This document shows, in pieces, positions 1-5,487 of a DNA stretch of 5,824 nucleotides. Origin of the DNA: an uncultured Collinsella sp. (GTDB lineage: Bacteria; Actinomycetota; Coriobacteriia; Coriobacteriales; Coriobacteriaceae); the NCBI GenBank assembly GCA_958446785.1, contig CAUCXP010000105.1:1-5824 (forward strand), given 5' to 3'. A program made the position numbers and the translations under genes. Each line of letters begins with the position of its first letter. Positions within the stretch are counted from its first letter, which is position 1. The notes below the pieces were generated by a model. The model saw only the letters and a list, made by a program, of their open reading frames with translations, made no database searches and was not told where the DNA came from.

Positions 1-1
1 C

Positions 2-448
2 TCGGGCTTCCCCGGCATGAAGATCCTGCAGTTTGCCTTTGAGGGCACCAACTCGTACTACCTGCCGCACAACTACATTGCCAACACCGTCGCCTATGTG
101 GGCACCCACGACAACGAGACGGCGCGCGGTTGGTTTGAGGGAACGGCCACCCCGCGTCAGCGTGAGCAGGCAGCCCTGTACACCCATCAGCAGGCCGGCG
201 AACCCATGGCAGATGCACTCAATCGCACCATCGCCGCCAGCGTGAGCGACACGTGCATCTACACCATGCAGGACCTGCTCAACTTGGGCAACGAGGCGCG
301 CATCAACACCCCTGCCACGCTGGGCGGCAACTGGACCTGGCGCATGCTCGACGGCGCCATCACCCGCGAGCTCGAGCACAAACTCACCGACTGGACCGAG
401 ACCTACTTCCGCATCCCGTCGGAAGCCGAAATCGAGCTTCCTCAATAG
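2..448 (+). CDS. malQ: 4-alpha-glucanotransferase (amylomaltase, GH77), C-terminal part
   Basis: This is the last 148 codons of a gene whose start lies left of the window; the frame is open from base 2. The product is a cytoplasmic enzyme that moves 4-alpha-glucan segments between maltodextrins, releasing glucose and making longer chains. Family hallmarks are visible: LQFAF, then YLPHNY, then GTHDNE. The aspartate of HDN (bases 110-112) matches the third active-site carboxylate of GH77. Further on come QDLLNLGNEARINTP and GGNWTWRM, the usual C-terminal sugar-site segment. The nucleophile Asp and acid/base Glu lie upstream, outside the window. The C-terminus is intact and ends about 40 residues after GGNW, as in full-length relatives. 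glgP follows on the same strand after 128 bases with a hairpin terminator between, so the two genes form a functional pair that need not be one transcript. The family call is firm; the symbol follows from it. Confidence 0.95.
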   Translation, partial: SGFPGMKILQFAFEGTNSYYLPHNYIANTVAYVGTHDNETARGWFEGTATPRQREQAALYTHQQAGEPMADALNRTIAASVSDTCIYTMQDLLNLGNEARINTPATLGGNWTWRMLDGAITRELEHKLTDWTETYFRIPSEAEIELPQ

Positions 449-496
449 GAGCTACCGCGCCCGACCCCTCCCCACCGTGCGGACGCGCTTGCTTTT

Positions 497-537
497 CCCG
501 CGCGAGGCCACCCCAATCCCCTCGCGCGGGCTTCTTA
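497..537 (+). terminator. Rho-independent-type terminator after malQ
   Basis: A perfect 11-bp inverted repeat pairs CCCGCGCGAGG (497-507) with CCTCGCGCGGG (520-530) around a 12-base loop. It is followed by the pyrimidine stretch CTTCTT. The stem is very strong but the T-tract is interrupted, so termination may be partial. It starts 48 bases after the malQ stop and ends about 30 bases before the glgP ribosome binding site. Confidence 0.75.
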
Positions 538-566
538 TGAATTGCAGACATGAAACAACCCATCAC

Positions 567-571
567 AGGAG
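567..571 (+). promoter_or_regulatory. Ribosome binding site of glgP
   Basis: AGGAG lies 5 bases before the ATG at 577. This fixes the start there rather than at the in-frame ATG at 550, which has no purine-rich Shine-Dalgarno sequence before it and would add nine unconserved residues. No convincing promoter is visible between the malQ terminator and this site. Confidence 0.8.
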
Positions 572-576
572 AAAAC

Positions 577-2844
577 ATGCCCCAAATTAACCTCATGGAA
601 CTCGCCGAGCAGTCTTTTGGCACCTCGCTCGAGCAGCTCGACGACCGTCGCATTTACAAGCTGCTGGTCAAACTCGTGCAGGAGCGCTCTGCCGCCTGCC
701 CGCTCAACAATGGCAAGAAAAAGCTCTACTACATCTCTGCCGAGTTTTTGATCGGCAAGCTGCTCATCAACAACATGATCGACCTTGGCATCTATGACGA
801 GGTTAAGGACCAGCTCACCGCCGCCGGCCACGACCTCAACAAGATTGAGGAGTTTGAGGTCGAGCCGTCGCTGGGCAACGGCGGCCTGGGCCGCCTTGCC
901 GCGTGCTTCCTGGATTCCATCGCCACGCTGGGCTTGACCGGCGATGGCGTGGGCCTCAACTATCACTACGGCCTGTTCCGTCAGCGCTTTGTCGACAACC
1001 AGCAAAAGGCCGTCCCCGACGAGTGGCTCGGTGAGCAGGACATCCTAGTCGACGATGACCGTTCCTACACCATCGAGTTCGGCGATTTTGCCGTTACCTC
1101 CAAGCTCGTCAACATCGATGTGCCTGGTTACGGCCAGCCCACCAAGAACCGCCTGCGCCTGTTTGACCTGGCAAGTGTCGACGACGGCCTGGTCCCCGGC
1201 AGTTCCATCGACTTCGACAAGACCGAAATCGCCAAGAACCTCACCCTGTTCCTCTATCCGGATGATTCCGACGAGCAGGGCCGCCTGCTTCGCATCTACC
1301 AGGAGTACTTCATGGTGAGCAACGCCGCCCAGCTCCTGATCGACGAGGCCGTCGAGCGCGGCAGCAACCTGCACGATCTGGCCGACTACGCCGTGGTCCA
1401 AATTAACGACACGCACCCCACCATGGTCATCCCCGAGCTCATTCGCTTGCTCACCACCGAGCATGGCATCGAGTTTGACGAGGCCGTGACCATCGTACGC
1501 TCCATGGTCGCCTACACTAACCACACGATCCTTGCCGAGGCGCTCGAGAAGTGGCCGCTCGCCAGCCTGCAGAAGGTCTCCCCTGCCATCGCCGACATTA
1601 TCGTCAAGCTCGATGAGATCGCGAAAGCCGAGCACGATGACCCGCGCGTCGCCATCATCGACGAGCACGACACCGTCCACATGGCCCACATGGACATCCA
1701 CTTTGGCTTCTCCATCAACGGCGTAGCCGCCCTCCACACCAAGATCCTGGAGGACACCGAGCTTCATCCGTTCTACGAGATCTACCCCGAGAAGTTCTCC
1801 AACAAGACCAACGGCATCACCTTCCGCCGCTGGATCCATGGGGCCAACCCCGCGCTCGCCAGCCTGCTCGACGATGTGATCGGCACCGACTGGCGCAGCA
1901 CCGGCGATCTGAGCAAACTCGCCAAGTTCGCCGACGACAAGGACGTTCTTGAGCGCCTGGCCGCCACCAAGGTCGAGGCCAAGGCCATCATGCGCCAGTT
2001 CATGGCACTCGAGCAGGGCGTGACCATTCCCTCCAACGCCATCATCGATGTTCAGGTCAAGCGTATCCACGAGTACAAGCGCCAGCAGATGCTCGCGCTC
2101 TACATCATCTGGAAGTATCTCGACATCAAGAACGGCAACAAGCCCGCTCACCCCGTCACCATCATCTTTGGCGGCAAGGCAGCACCTGCCTACACCATCG
2201 CCCAGGACATCATCCATCTGATCCTGACGCTGTCGCAGTGGATTGCAAACGACCCCGACGTGGCTCCCTACCTGCAGGTTGTCATGATCGAGAACTACAA
2301 CGTCACCGCCGCCGAGCGCGTGATCCCCGCCGCCGACATCTCCGAGCAGATCAGCCTGGCCTCCAAGGAGGCGAGCGGCACCTCCAACATGAAGTTCATG
2401 CTCAACGGTGCCCTGACCCTGTGCACGCTCGACGGTGCCAACGTGGAGATTGCCGAGCTCGTGGGCGACGAGAACATCTACACCTTTGGCGCCTCGTCCA
2501 AGCAGGTCGAGCAGCTCTACGCCGACGGCACCTACGATGCCGGCGTGCTCTACCGCAAGCCCGGCACCAAACTGCTGGTGGACTTCATCACCAACCCCGC
2601 CTTTATGGCGACCGGCAACGCAGAGCGCCTGCAGCGTCTGCACGACGACATCAAGGGCAAGGACTGGTTTATGGCCCTGCTCGACATTGAGGAGTACATC
2701 CAGACCAAGGAGCGCGTGCTGGCCGACTACGAGGACCAGGACGCTTGGATGCGCAAGGCGCTCATCAATATCGCCAACGCCGGCACCTTCTCGTCCGACC
2801 GTACGATCTCCCAGTACAACGACGAGATCTGGCACCTGAGCTAG
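577..2844 (+). CDS. glgP: Alpha-glucan (glycogen/maltodextrin) phosphorylase, GT35
   Basis: A complete 755-residue, PLP-dependent cytoplasmic enzyme that removes glucose units from the non-reducing ends of alpha-1,4-glucans with phosphate, giving glucose-1-phosphate. Motifs run in family order: GNGGLGR (100-106), INDTHP (276-281), YTNHTILAEALEKWP (from 313), NKTNGITFRRW (409-419), VKRIHEYKRQ (494-503), GGKAAPAY (532-539) and EASGTSNMKF (598-607). K606 matches the lysine that holds PLP (Lys680 of rabbit muscle phosphorylase). R496 and K501 match the phosphate-site Arg569 and Lys574; H316 and N412 match His377 and Asn484, which contact the glucosyl unit. No catalytic residue appears lost. The protein is shorter than E. 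coli MalP and GlgP (roughly 800 residues); the reduction is before the PLP lysine, notably at the N-terminus and between the glycine-rich loop and INDTHP. Its position after malQ supports a maltodextrin role, but glycogen breakdown is equally possible, so malP would be an acceptable name. Confidence 0.96.
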   Translation: MPQINLMELAEQSFGTSLEQLDDRRIYKLLVKLVQERSAACPLNNGKKKLYYISAEFLIGKLLINNMIDLGIYDEVKDQLTAAGHDLNKIEEFEVEPSLGNGGLGRLAACFLDSIATLGLTGDGVGLNYHYGLFRQRFVDNQQKAVPDEWLGEQDILVDDDRSYTIEFGDFAVTSKLVNIDVPGYGQPTKNRLRLFDLASVDDGLVPGSSIDFDKTEIAKNLTLFLYPDDSDEQGRLLRIYQEYFMVSNAAQLLIDEAVERGSNLHDLADYAVVQINDTHPTMVIPELIRLLTTEHGIEFDEAVTIVRSMVAYTNHTILAEALEKWPLASLQKVSPAIADIIVKLDEIAKAEHDDPRVAIIDEHDTVHMAHMDIHFGFSINGVAALHTKILEDTELHPFYEIYPEKFSNKTNGITFRRWIHGANPALASLLDDVIGTDWRSTGDLSKLAKFADDKDVLERLAATKVEAKAIMRQFMALEQGVTIPSNAIIDVQVKRIHEYKRQQMLALYIIWKYLDIKNGNKPAHPVTIIFGGKAAPAYTIAQDIIHLILTLSQWIANDPDVAPYLQVVMIENYNVTAAERVIPAADISEQISLASKEASGTSNMKFMLNGALTLCTLDGANVEIAELVGDENIYTFGASSKQVEQLYADGTYDAGVLYRKPGTKLLVDFITNPAFMATGNAERLQRLHDDIKGKDWFMALLDIEEYIQTKERVLADYEDQDAWMRKALINIANAGTFSSDRTISQYNDEIWHLS

Positions 2845-2871
2845 CTCATTCCCCTTACCCATCCTCTTGAG

Positions 2872-2904
2872 AAACGGAGTCGTGCCAACACGGCTCCGTT
2901 TTTT
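2872..2904 (+). terminator. Rho-independent terminator of glgP
   Basis: A 13-bp stem pairs AAACGGAGTCGTG (2872-2884) with CACGGCTCCGTTT (2889-2901), with one G-U pair and a CCAA loop. It runs into six Ts (2899-2904). It starts 27 bases after the glgP stop and is a textbook intrinsic terminator. Confidence 0.93.
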
Positions 2905-2944
2905 GTGCCCGCACGTTACCCTGTGACCCGACTCGGCCAAACAA

Positions 2945-2999
2945 TCTCGATCTGTAACAACTACTCGGTAAAAACGGCCCCAGCTGTTACAGATTGAGA
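2945..2999. repeat. Palindromic unit 1 of the array
   Basis: The arms TCTCGATCTGTAACA and TGTTACAGATTGAGA pair at 14 of 15 positions plus one G-U, around a 25-base centre. Its centre is the most divergent of the four. It is followed by a 26-base gap, the only spacing exception in the array. Confidence 0.88.
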
Positions 3000-3025
3000 C
3001 ATACCGGCCCCTCCCTTTGGGTTTA

Positions 3026-3080
3026 TCTCAATCTGTAACATCTGGCACCAAAAAATGGTTCTTCCTGTTACAGATCGAGA
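3026..3080. repeat. Palindromic unit 2 of the array
   Basis: The arms TCTCAATCTGTAACA and TGTTACAGATCGAGA pair at 14 of 15 positions (one A-C mismatch). The 25-base centre carries a nested dyad, ACC (3047-3049) and GGT (3057-3059), around an A-rich loop. Confidence 0.88.
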
Positions 3081-3105
3081 CAAACGGAATCGTTCCGCAG
3101 CAATA

Positions 3106-3160
3106 TCTCAATCTGTAACATCTAGCAGCTGAAATTCGCCTTTGGTGTTACAGATTTAGA
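3106..3160. repeat. Palindromic unit 3 of the array
   Basis: The arms TCTCAATCTGTAACA and TGTTACAGATTTAGA pair at 14 of 15 positions. The centre starts TCTAGC and contains GAAATTC. The gap before it (3081-3105) has its own perfect 5-bp dyad, CGGAA and TTCCG around TCG. Confidence 0.88.
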
Positions 3161-3185
3161 TGAAATGGTTAGCTCAGCGGAACCG

Positions 3186-3240
3186 TCTCTATCTATAACA
3201 CCTAGCGTCCGAAATCGGCCCTACCTGTTACAGATCGAGA
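3186..3240. repeat. Palindromic unit 4 of the array
   Basis: The left arm TCTCTATCTATAACA is the most diverged copy. It pairs with TGTTACAGATCGAGA at 13 of 15 positions. The centre has nested dyads CCG/CGG around AAAT and TAG/CTA outside them. No further copy is found at the next expected position (about 3266), so the array ends sharply. Confidence 0.85.
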
Positions 3241-3267
3241 CAAGCGACCGGTCAGAAACCCCAGCAC

Positions 3268-3311
3268 AAAGAAAGGCTCCCCTCTCGCCCAGTGGACGGG
3301 AGGGGAGCCTT
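3268..3311 (-). terminator. Terminator of the ABC transporter operon
   Basis: A 15-bp stem joins 3297-3311 and 3273-3287 with one wobble pair and a 9-base loop. Read on the minus strand it ends AGCCTT and runs on as TCTTTG, giving a T-rich tail. It lies about 68 bases past the ATPase stop. The plus-strand exit (TATATG) is poorer in T, so it serves mainly the minus strand, though the stem would also slow plus-strand readthrough. Confidence 0.88.
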
Positions 3312-3379
3312 ATATGTGACCGCGGCAAAAGGATGGCAATACCGCAGTCGCCCAAAGGAAGGGCCTGGATGCACCGGGC

Positions 3380-4579
3380 CTAGATAAGGTTCTTGCCAGA
3401 GACCTTATCGAAGAGGTGGGTCGCGTTCTTCTCGAACTTGAACCAGATGGTGTCGCCCGCCTTGAGCGCACCCTTGGCCTCGAGGTCGACGACGGGGATA
3501 ATCAGGACAAACTGGCCGTCGGGAGCGGTCACGTGGACATGCTCGGTCGAGCCCATGAGCTCGGTCACCTCGACGGTACCCTGAAGCGCACCCTCCTCGC
3601 CCTTATCGGCAAGCAGGATCTGCTCGGGACGCACGCCGGCCGTAATCTCCTTCACGTCGCCGCCGTCCCAGTTGAGGGCAAGCTGAGCGCAAGTCTCGGG
3701 GGCGAGCGCCACGTTCATATCCTCGGTCTTGACGGTAAAGCCGTTGCCCGAGCGCACCAGCTGGGCATCGAAGAAGTTCATCTGCGGCACGCCGATGAAG
3801 CCGGCGACGAAGATGTTCGCGGGATGGTTGAAGACCTCCTGCGGCGTGGCGATCTGCTGGACGACGCCGTCCTTCATGACCACGATGCGGTCGCCAAGGG
3901 TCATGGCCTCGGTCTGGTCGTGGGTAACGTAGATGAACGTGCCCTTGATCTCGTGGCGCAGCTTGATGAGCTCGGCACGCATCTGGTTACGCAGCTTGGC
4001 GTCCAGGTTGGACAGCGGCTCGTCCATCAGGAAGACCTTGGGATCACGCACGATGGCGCGGCCGATAGCGACACGCTGGCGCTGGCCGCCCGAAAGCGCC
4101 TTGGGCTTACGGTCGAGGTACTGGGTAATGCCCAGAATCTCGGCCGCAGAGCGAACCTTACGGTCGATTTCGTCTTTGGGGACCTTCTTGAGCTCAAGCG
4201 TAAACGCCATGTTCTCGTACACCGTCATATTGGGGTACAGAGCATAGCTCTGGAACACCATGGCAATGTCGCGGTCCTTGGGTGCCACGTCGTTGACGCG
4301 CTTGCCGTCGATGAGCACGTCGCCCGAGGTGATGTCCTCCAGGCCGGCGATCATGCGCATCGTCGTGGACTTACCGCAGCCAGACGGGCCAACGAGGACG
4401 ATGAACTCCTGGTCGTGAACGGTGAGGTTGAAGTCCTCTACAGCGAGCACACCGTCCTCGGTAACCTTGAGGTTGTGCTTCTTCTCCTCGGTCTTCTTCT
4501 TTTTGCCAAAGAAGCCCTTCTTTTTTGACTCGTTGTTGGGATACACCTTCTGAACATGTTTGAGAACGATCTCGGCCAT
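3380..4579 (-). CDS. ugpC: Carbohydrate ABC importer ATP-binding protein, MsmX/UgpC family
   Basis: A complete 399-residue ATPase that powers a sugar importer from the cytoplasmic face of the membrane. Visible parts: A-loop Tyr13, Walker A GPSGCGKST (64-72), Q-loop Gln110, signature LSGGQ (162-166), Walker B FLMDEP with catalytic Glu187, D-loop (SNLD, 190-193) and switch His220. A C-terminal TOBE/OB-type regulatory domain follows from about residue 240. MsmX, MsmK and UgpC are near-indistinguishable by sequence, and such ATPases often serve several sugar importers, so the symbol says family and not substrate. Oddity: residues 15-42 form an extra segment with ten lysines between Tyr13 and the next strand, placing Walker A near 64 rather than the usual high 30s. 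The start has GAAAGG (4587-4592) 7 bases upstream. It is the last gene of the operon, following the permease at 4648-5487 after 68 bases. Confidence 0.95.
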   Translation of the reverse strand: MAEIVLKHVQKVYPNNESKKKGFFGKKKKTEEKKHNLKVTEDGVLAVEDFNLTVHDQEFIVLVGPSGCGKSTTMRMIAGLEDITSGDVLIDGKRVNDVAPKDRDIAMVFQSYALYPNMTVYENMAFTLELKKVPKDEIDRKVRSAAEILGITQYLDRKPKALSGGQRQRVAIGRAIVRDPKVFLMDEPLSNLDAKLRNQMRAELIKLRHEIKGTFIYVTHDQTEAMTLGDRIVVMKDGVVQQIATPQEVFNHPANIFVAGFIGVPQMNFFDAQLVRSGNGFTVKTEDMNVALAPETCAQLALNWDGGDVKEITAGVRPEQILLADKGEEGALQGTVEVTELMGSTEHVHVTAPDGQFVLIIPVVDLEAKGALKAGDTIWFKFEKNATHLFDKVSGKNLI

Positions 4580-4597
4580 GTCTCTACCTTTCGATAC

Positions 4598-4622
4598 GCG
4601 GCGCCGCGCTGAGGGGCGCCGC
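4598..4622 (-). repeat. Intercistronic GC-rich hairpin before the ATPase gene
   Basis: A perfect 8-bp dyad, GCGGCGCC (4598-4605) and GGCGCCGC (4615-4622), encloses a 9-base loop. On the minus-strand transcript it sits after the permease stop and just before the ATPase ribosome binding site. No T-tract follows, so it is probably not a simple terminator. It may protect the upstream 3' end or tune ATPase output. Confidence 0.65.
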
Positions 4623-4647
4623 AGAAACTTGCAAAACAGTTACGGCA

Positions 4648-5487
4648 TCAGCCCTTGACGGCACCTGCCACCACACCGTCGATGATGTACTTCTGGCAGA
4701 AGATGTACATGATGACGATGGGGACAACGACCATCATGATGCAGGCCATCATGGGGCCGAGCTCGACGTGGCCGTAGCCACCGCGGAAGTACTGGATCAA
4801 AATAGGAATGGTCTTGTACTTGGTGGAGTCGAGCGTAAGGTAGGGCAGCAGGTAGTCGTTCCAGACCCACATGGTCTCGAGGATGCCGACCGAAAGATAG
4901 GTGGGCTTCATGATGGGAAGGACGATCTTGAAGAACACCTGGACCGGGTTGCAGCCATCTATCATGGCCGCCTCTTCGATCTCGAGCGGGATGTTCTTTA
5001 CAAAGCCGGCGAACATAAAGACCGCCAGGCCCGCGCCAAAGCCAAGGTAGATAAAGCAGATGTTAAACGGCGTGTTGAAGCCGATGCGGTCCGCCAAATT
5101 GGACAGCGTGAACATGAGCATCTGGAAGGGCACGACCATCGAAAAGACGAACAGGTAATAGAAGAAGTTCGAGATCTTGCTGTTGACGCGCACTACGTAC
5201 CAAGCGCACATGGAACAGCACACCAAAATCAGAACGACCGACGTGACCGTGATGATGAGCGAGTACATAAACGCCGAGGCAAAGCCCTGCTCGTTAAGAG
5301 CGTGCACGTAGTTTGCGAGACCGTTGAACGTCTCGGGCGTGAGCAGATCGAACGCCGTGGTGGTGCTGATTGCGGTCGCTTTCTTAAAGGAATTGAGCGC
5401 AATCATAAACACGGGGTAGATCCATGCGAGCGACAGAATCGTAAAGAAGATCGAGAGCGCGCGGTTGATAACCTTATCGCGTTTCAT
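4648..5487 (-). CDS. Carbohydrate ABC transporter permease, MalG-like (second permease)
   Basis: A complete 279-residue inner-membrane permease of the binding-protein-dependent sugar importer (CUT1) family, forming the channel with the MalF-like partner encoded upstream. About six membrane segments can be seen, near residues 12-31, 72-98, 106-128, 142-163, 195-215 and 244-264. The EAA loop that docks on the ATPase is at 171-191 (EEAAMIDG followed by VLP). The length matches MalG-type proteins of 270-300 residues, and the short cytoplasmic N-terminus begins MKRDK. Its ATG shares one base with the previous gene's TAA stop (TAATG), and a near-consensus Shine-Dalgarno lies inside that gene, so translation is probably coupled. 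The substrate cannot be read from the sequence. Maltodextrin is a guess from the neighbouring malQ and glgP. Confidence 0.93.
   Translation of the reverse strand: MKRDKVINRALSIFFTILSLAWIYPVFMIALNSFKKATAISTTTAFDLLTPETFNGLANYVHALNEQGFASAFMYSLIITVTSVVLILVCCSMCAWYVVRVNSKISNFFYYLFVFSMVVPFQMLMFTLSNLADRIGFNTPFNICFIYLGFGAGLAVFMFAGFVKNIPLEIEEAAMIDGCNPVQVFFKIVLPIMKPTYLSVGILETMWVWNDYLLPYLTLDSTKYKTIPILIQYFRGGYGHVELGPMMACIMMVVVPIVIMYIFCQKYIIDGVVAGAVKG

Larger units (their letters stand above)
2945..3240. repeat. Array of eight alternating 15-base repeats at a 40-base period
   Basis: Consensus TCTCRATCTGTAACA lies forward at 2945-2959, 3026-3040, 3106-3120 and 3186-3200. Its reverse complement lies at 2985-2999, 3066-3080, 3146-3160 and 3226-3240. 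Orientation alternates strictly. Start-to-start distances are 40, 41, 40, 40, 40, 40 and 40, giving spacers of 25 bases (26 once). The array is also four tandem ~80-bp imperfect palindromes. Spacers inside the palindromes are related: columns 2, 3, 12, 13, 14 and 18 are identical in all four, against about 0.4 identical columns expected by chance. The copies are about one-third G+C, in contrast to the GC-rich genes around them. Alternating extragenic repeats near operon ends recall REP/BIME elements of enterobacteria, but the sequence is unlike REP. The role is unknown: structured RNA, protein-binding array or mobile-repeat cluster are all possible. Confidence 0.93.
2845..3379. other. Gene-free region between converging operons
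   Basis: These 535 bases hold no credible gene on either strand. From left to right: the glgP terminator, about 40 unremarkable bases, the alternating 15-base repeat array (2945-3240), a 27-base gap, the terminator of the minus-strand operon, and about 68 bases of that operon's 3' untranslated region. That last part has only weak short dyads, for example GCCC at 3350-3353 with GGGC at 3361-3364. The one plus-strand reading frame here (3165-3383) crosses the last part of the array, the terminator and the end of the ATPase gene, and has no ribosome binding site. Confidence 0.85.

Noticed and set aside
536..541. TATGAA as a -10 box for glgP
   Set aside because: It matches TATAAT only partly, has no -35 element at 16-18 bases upstream, and directly adjoins the terminator hairpin.
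550..576. Earlier in-frame start for glgP
   Set aside because: No Shine-Dalgarno precedes the ATG at 550, whereas AGGAG is well placed for the ATG at 577. The extra nine residues overlap that binding site.
2914..2928. Possible ninth, decayed repeat copy (CGTTAC followed by TGTGA)
   Set aside because: It agrees with the consensus at only about 8 of 15 positions and is about 9 bases out of phase with the 40-base step.
1045..2940. 631-codon open frame on the minus strand across glgP
   Set aside because: It mirrors a well-conserved phosphorylase gene in high-GC DNA. Its product is low-complexity (rich in G, V, L, D) with no recognisable domain, and it starts beyond the glgP terminator without a clear ribosome binding site.
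3163..3235. tRNA-like signature (GGTTAGCTCAGCGG at 3167-3180, and TCCGAAATC further on)
   Set aside because: No GAGC closes the D-stem, the acceptor ends do not pair, and the T-loop-like part is too close. The sequence falls inside array spacers and arms.
2945..3240. CRISPR array (regular repeats with 25-base spacers)
   Set aside because: Repeats are only 15 bases and alternate in orientation, alternate spacers are related to each other, and no cas gene is visible. It does not fit a CRISPR.
3165..3383. 72-codon open frame on the plus strand between the operons
   Set aside because: It runs through repeat spacers, the 15-bp terminator stem and the ATPase stop codon, with no ribosome binding site.
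3416..4528. 370-codon open frame on the plus strand opposite the ATPase gene
   Set aside because: It is an antisense shadow of a gene with all ABC ATPase motifs, caused by GC-rich third positions.
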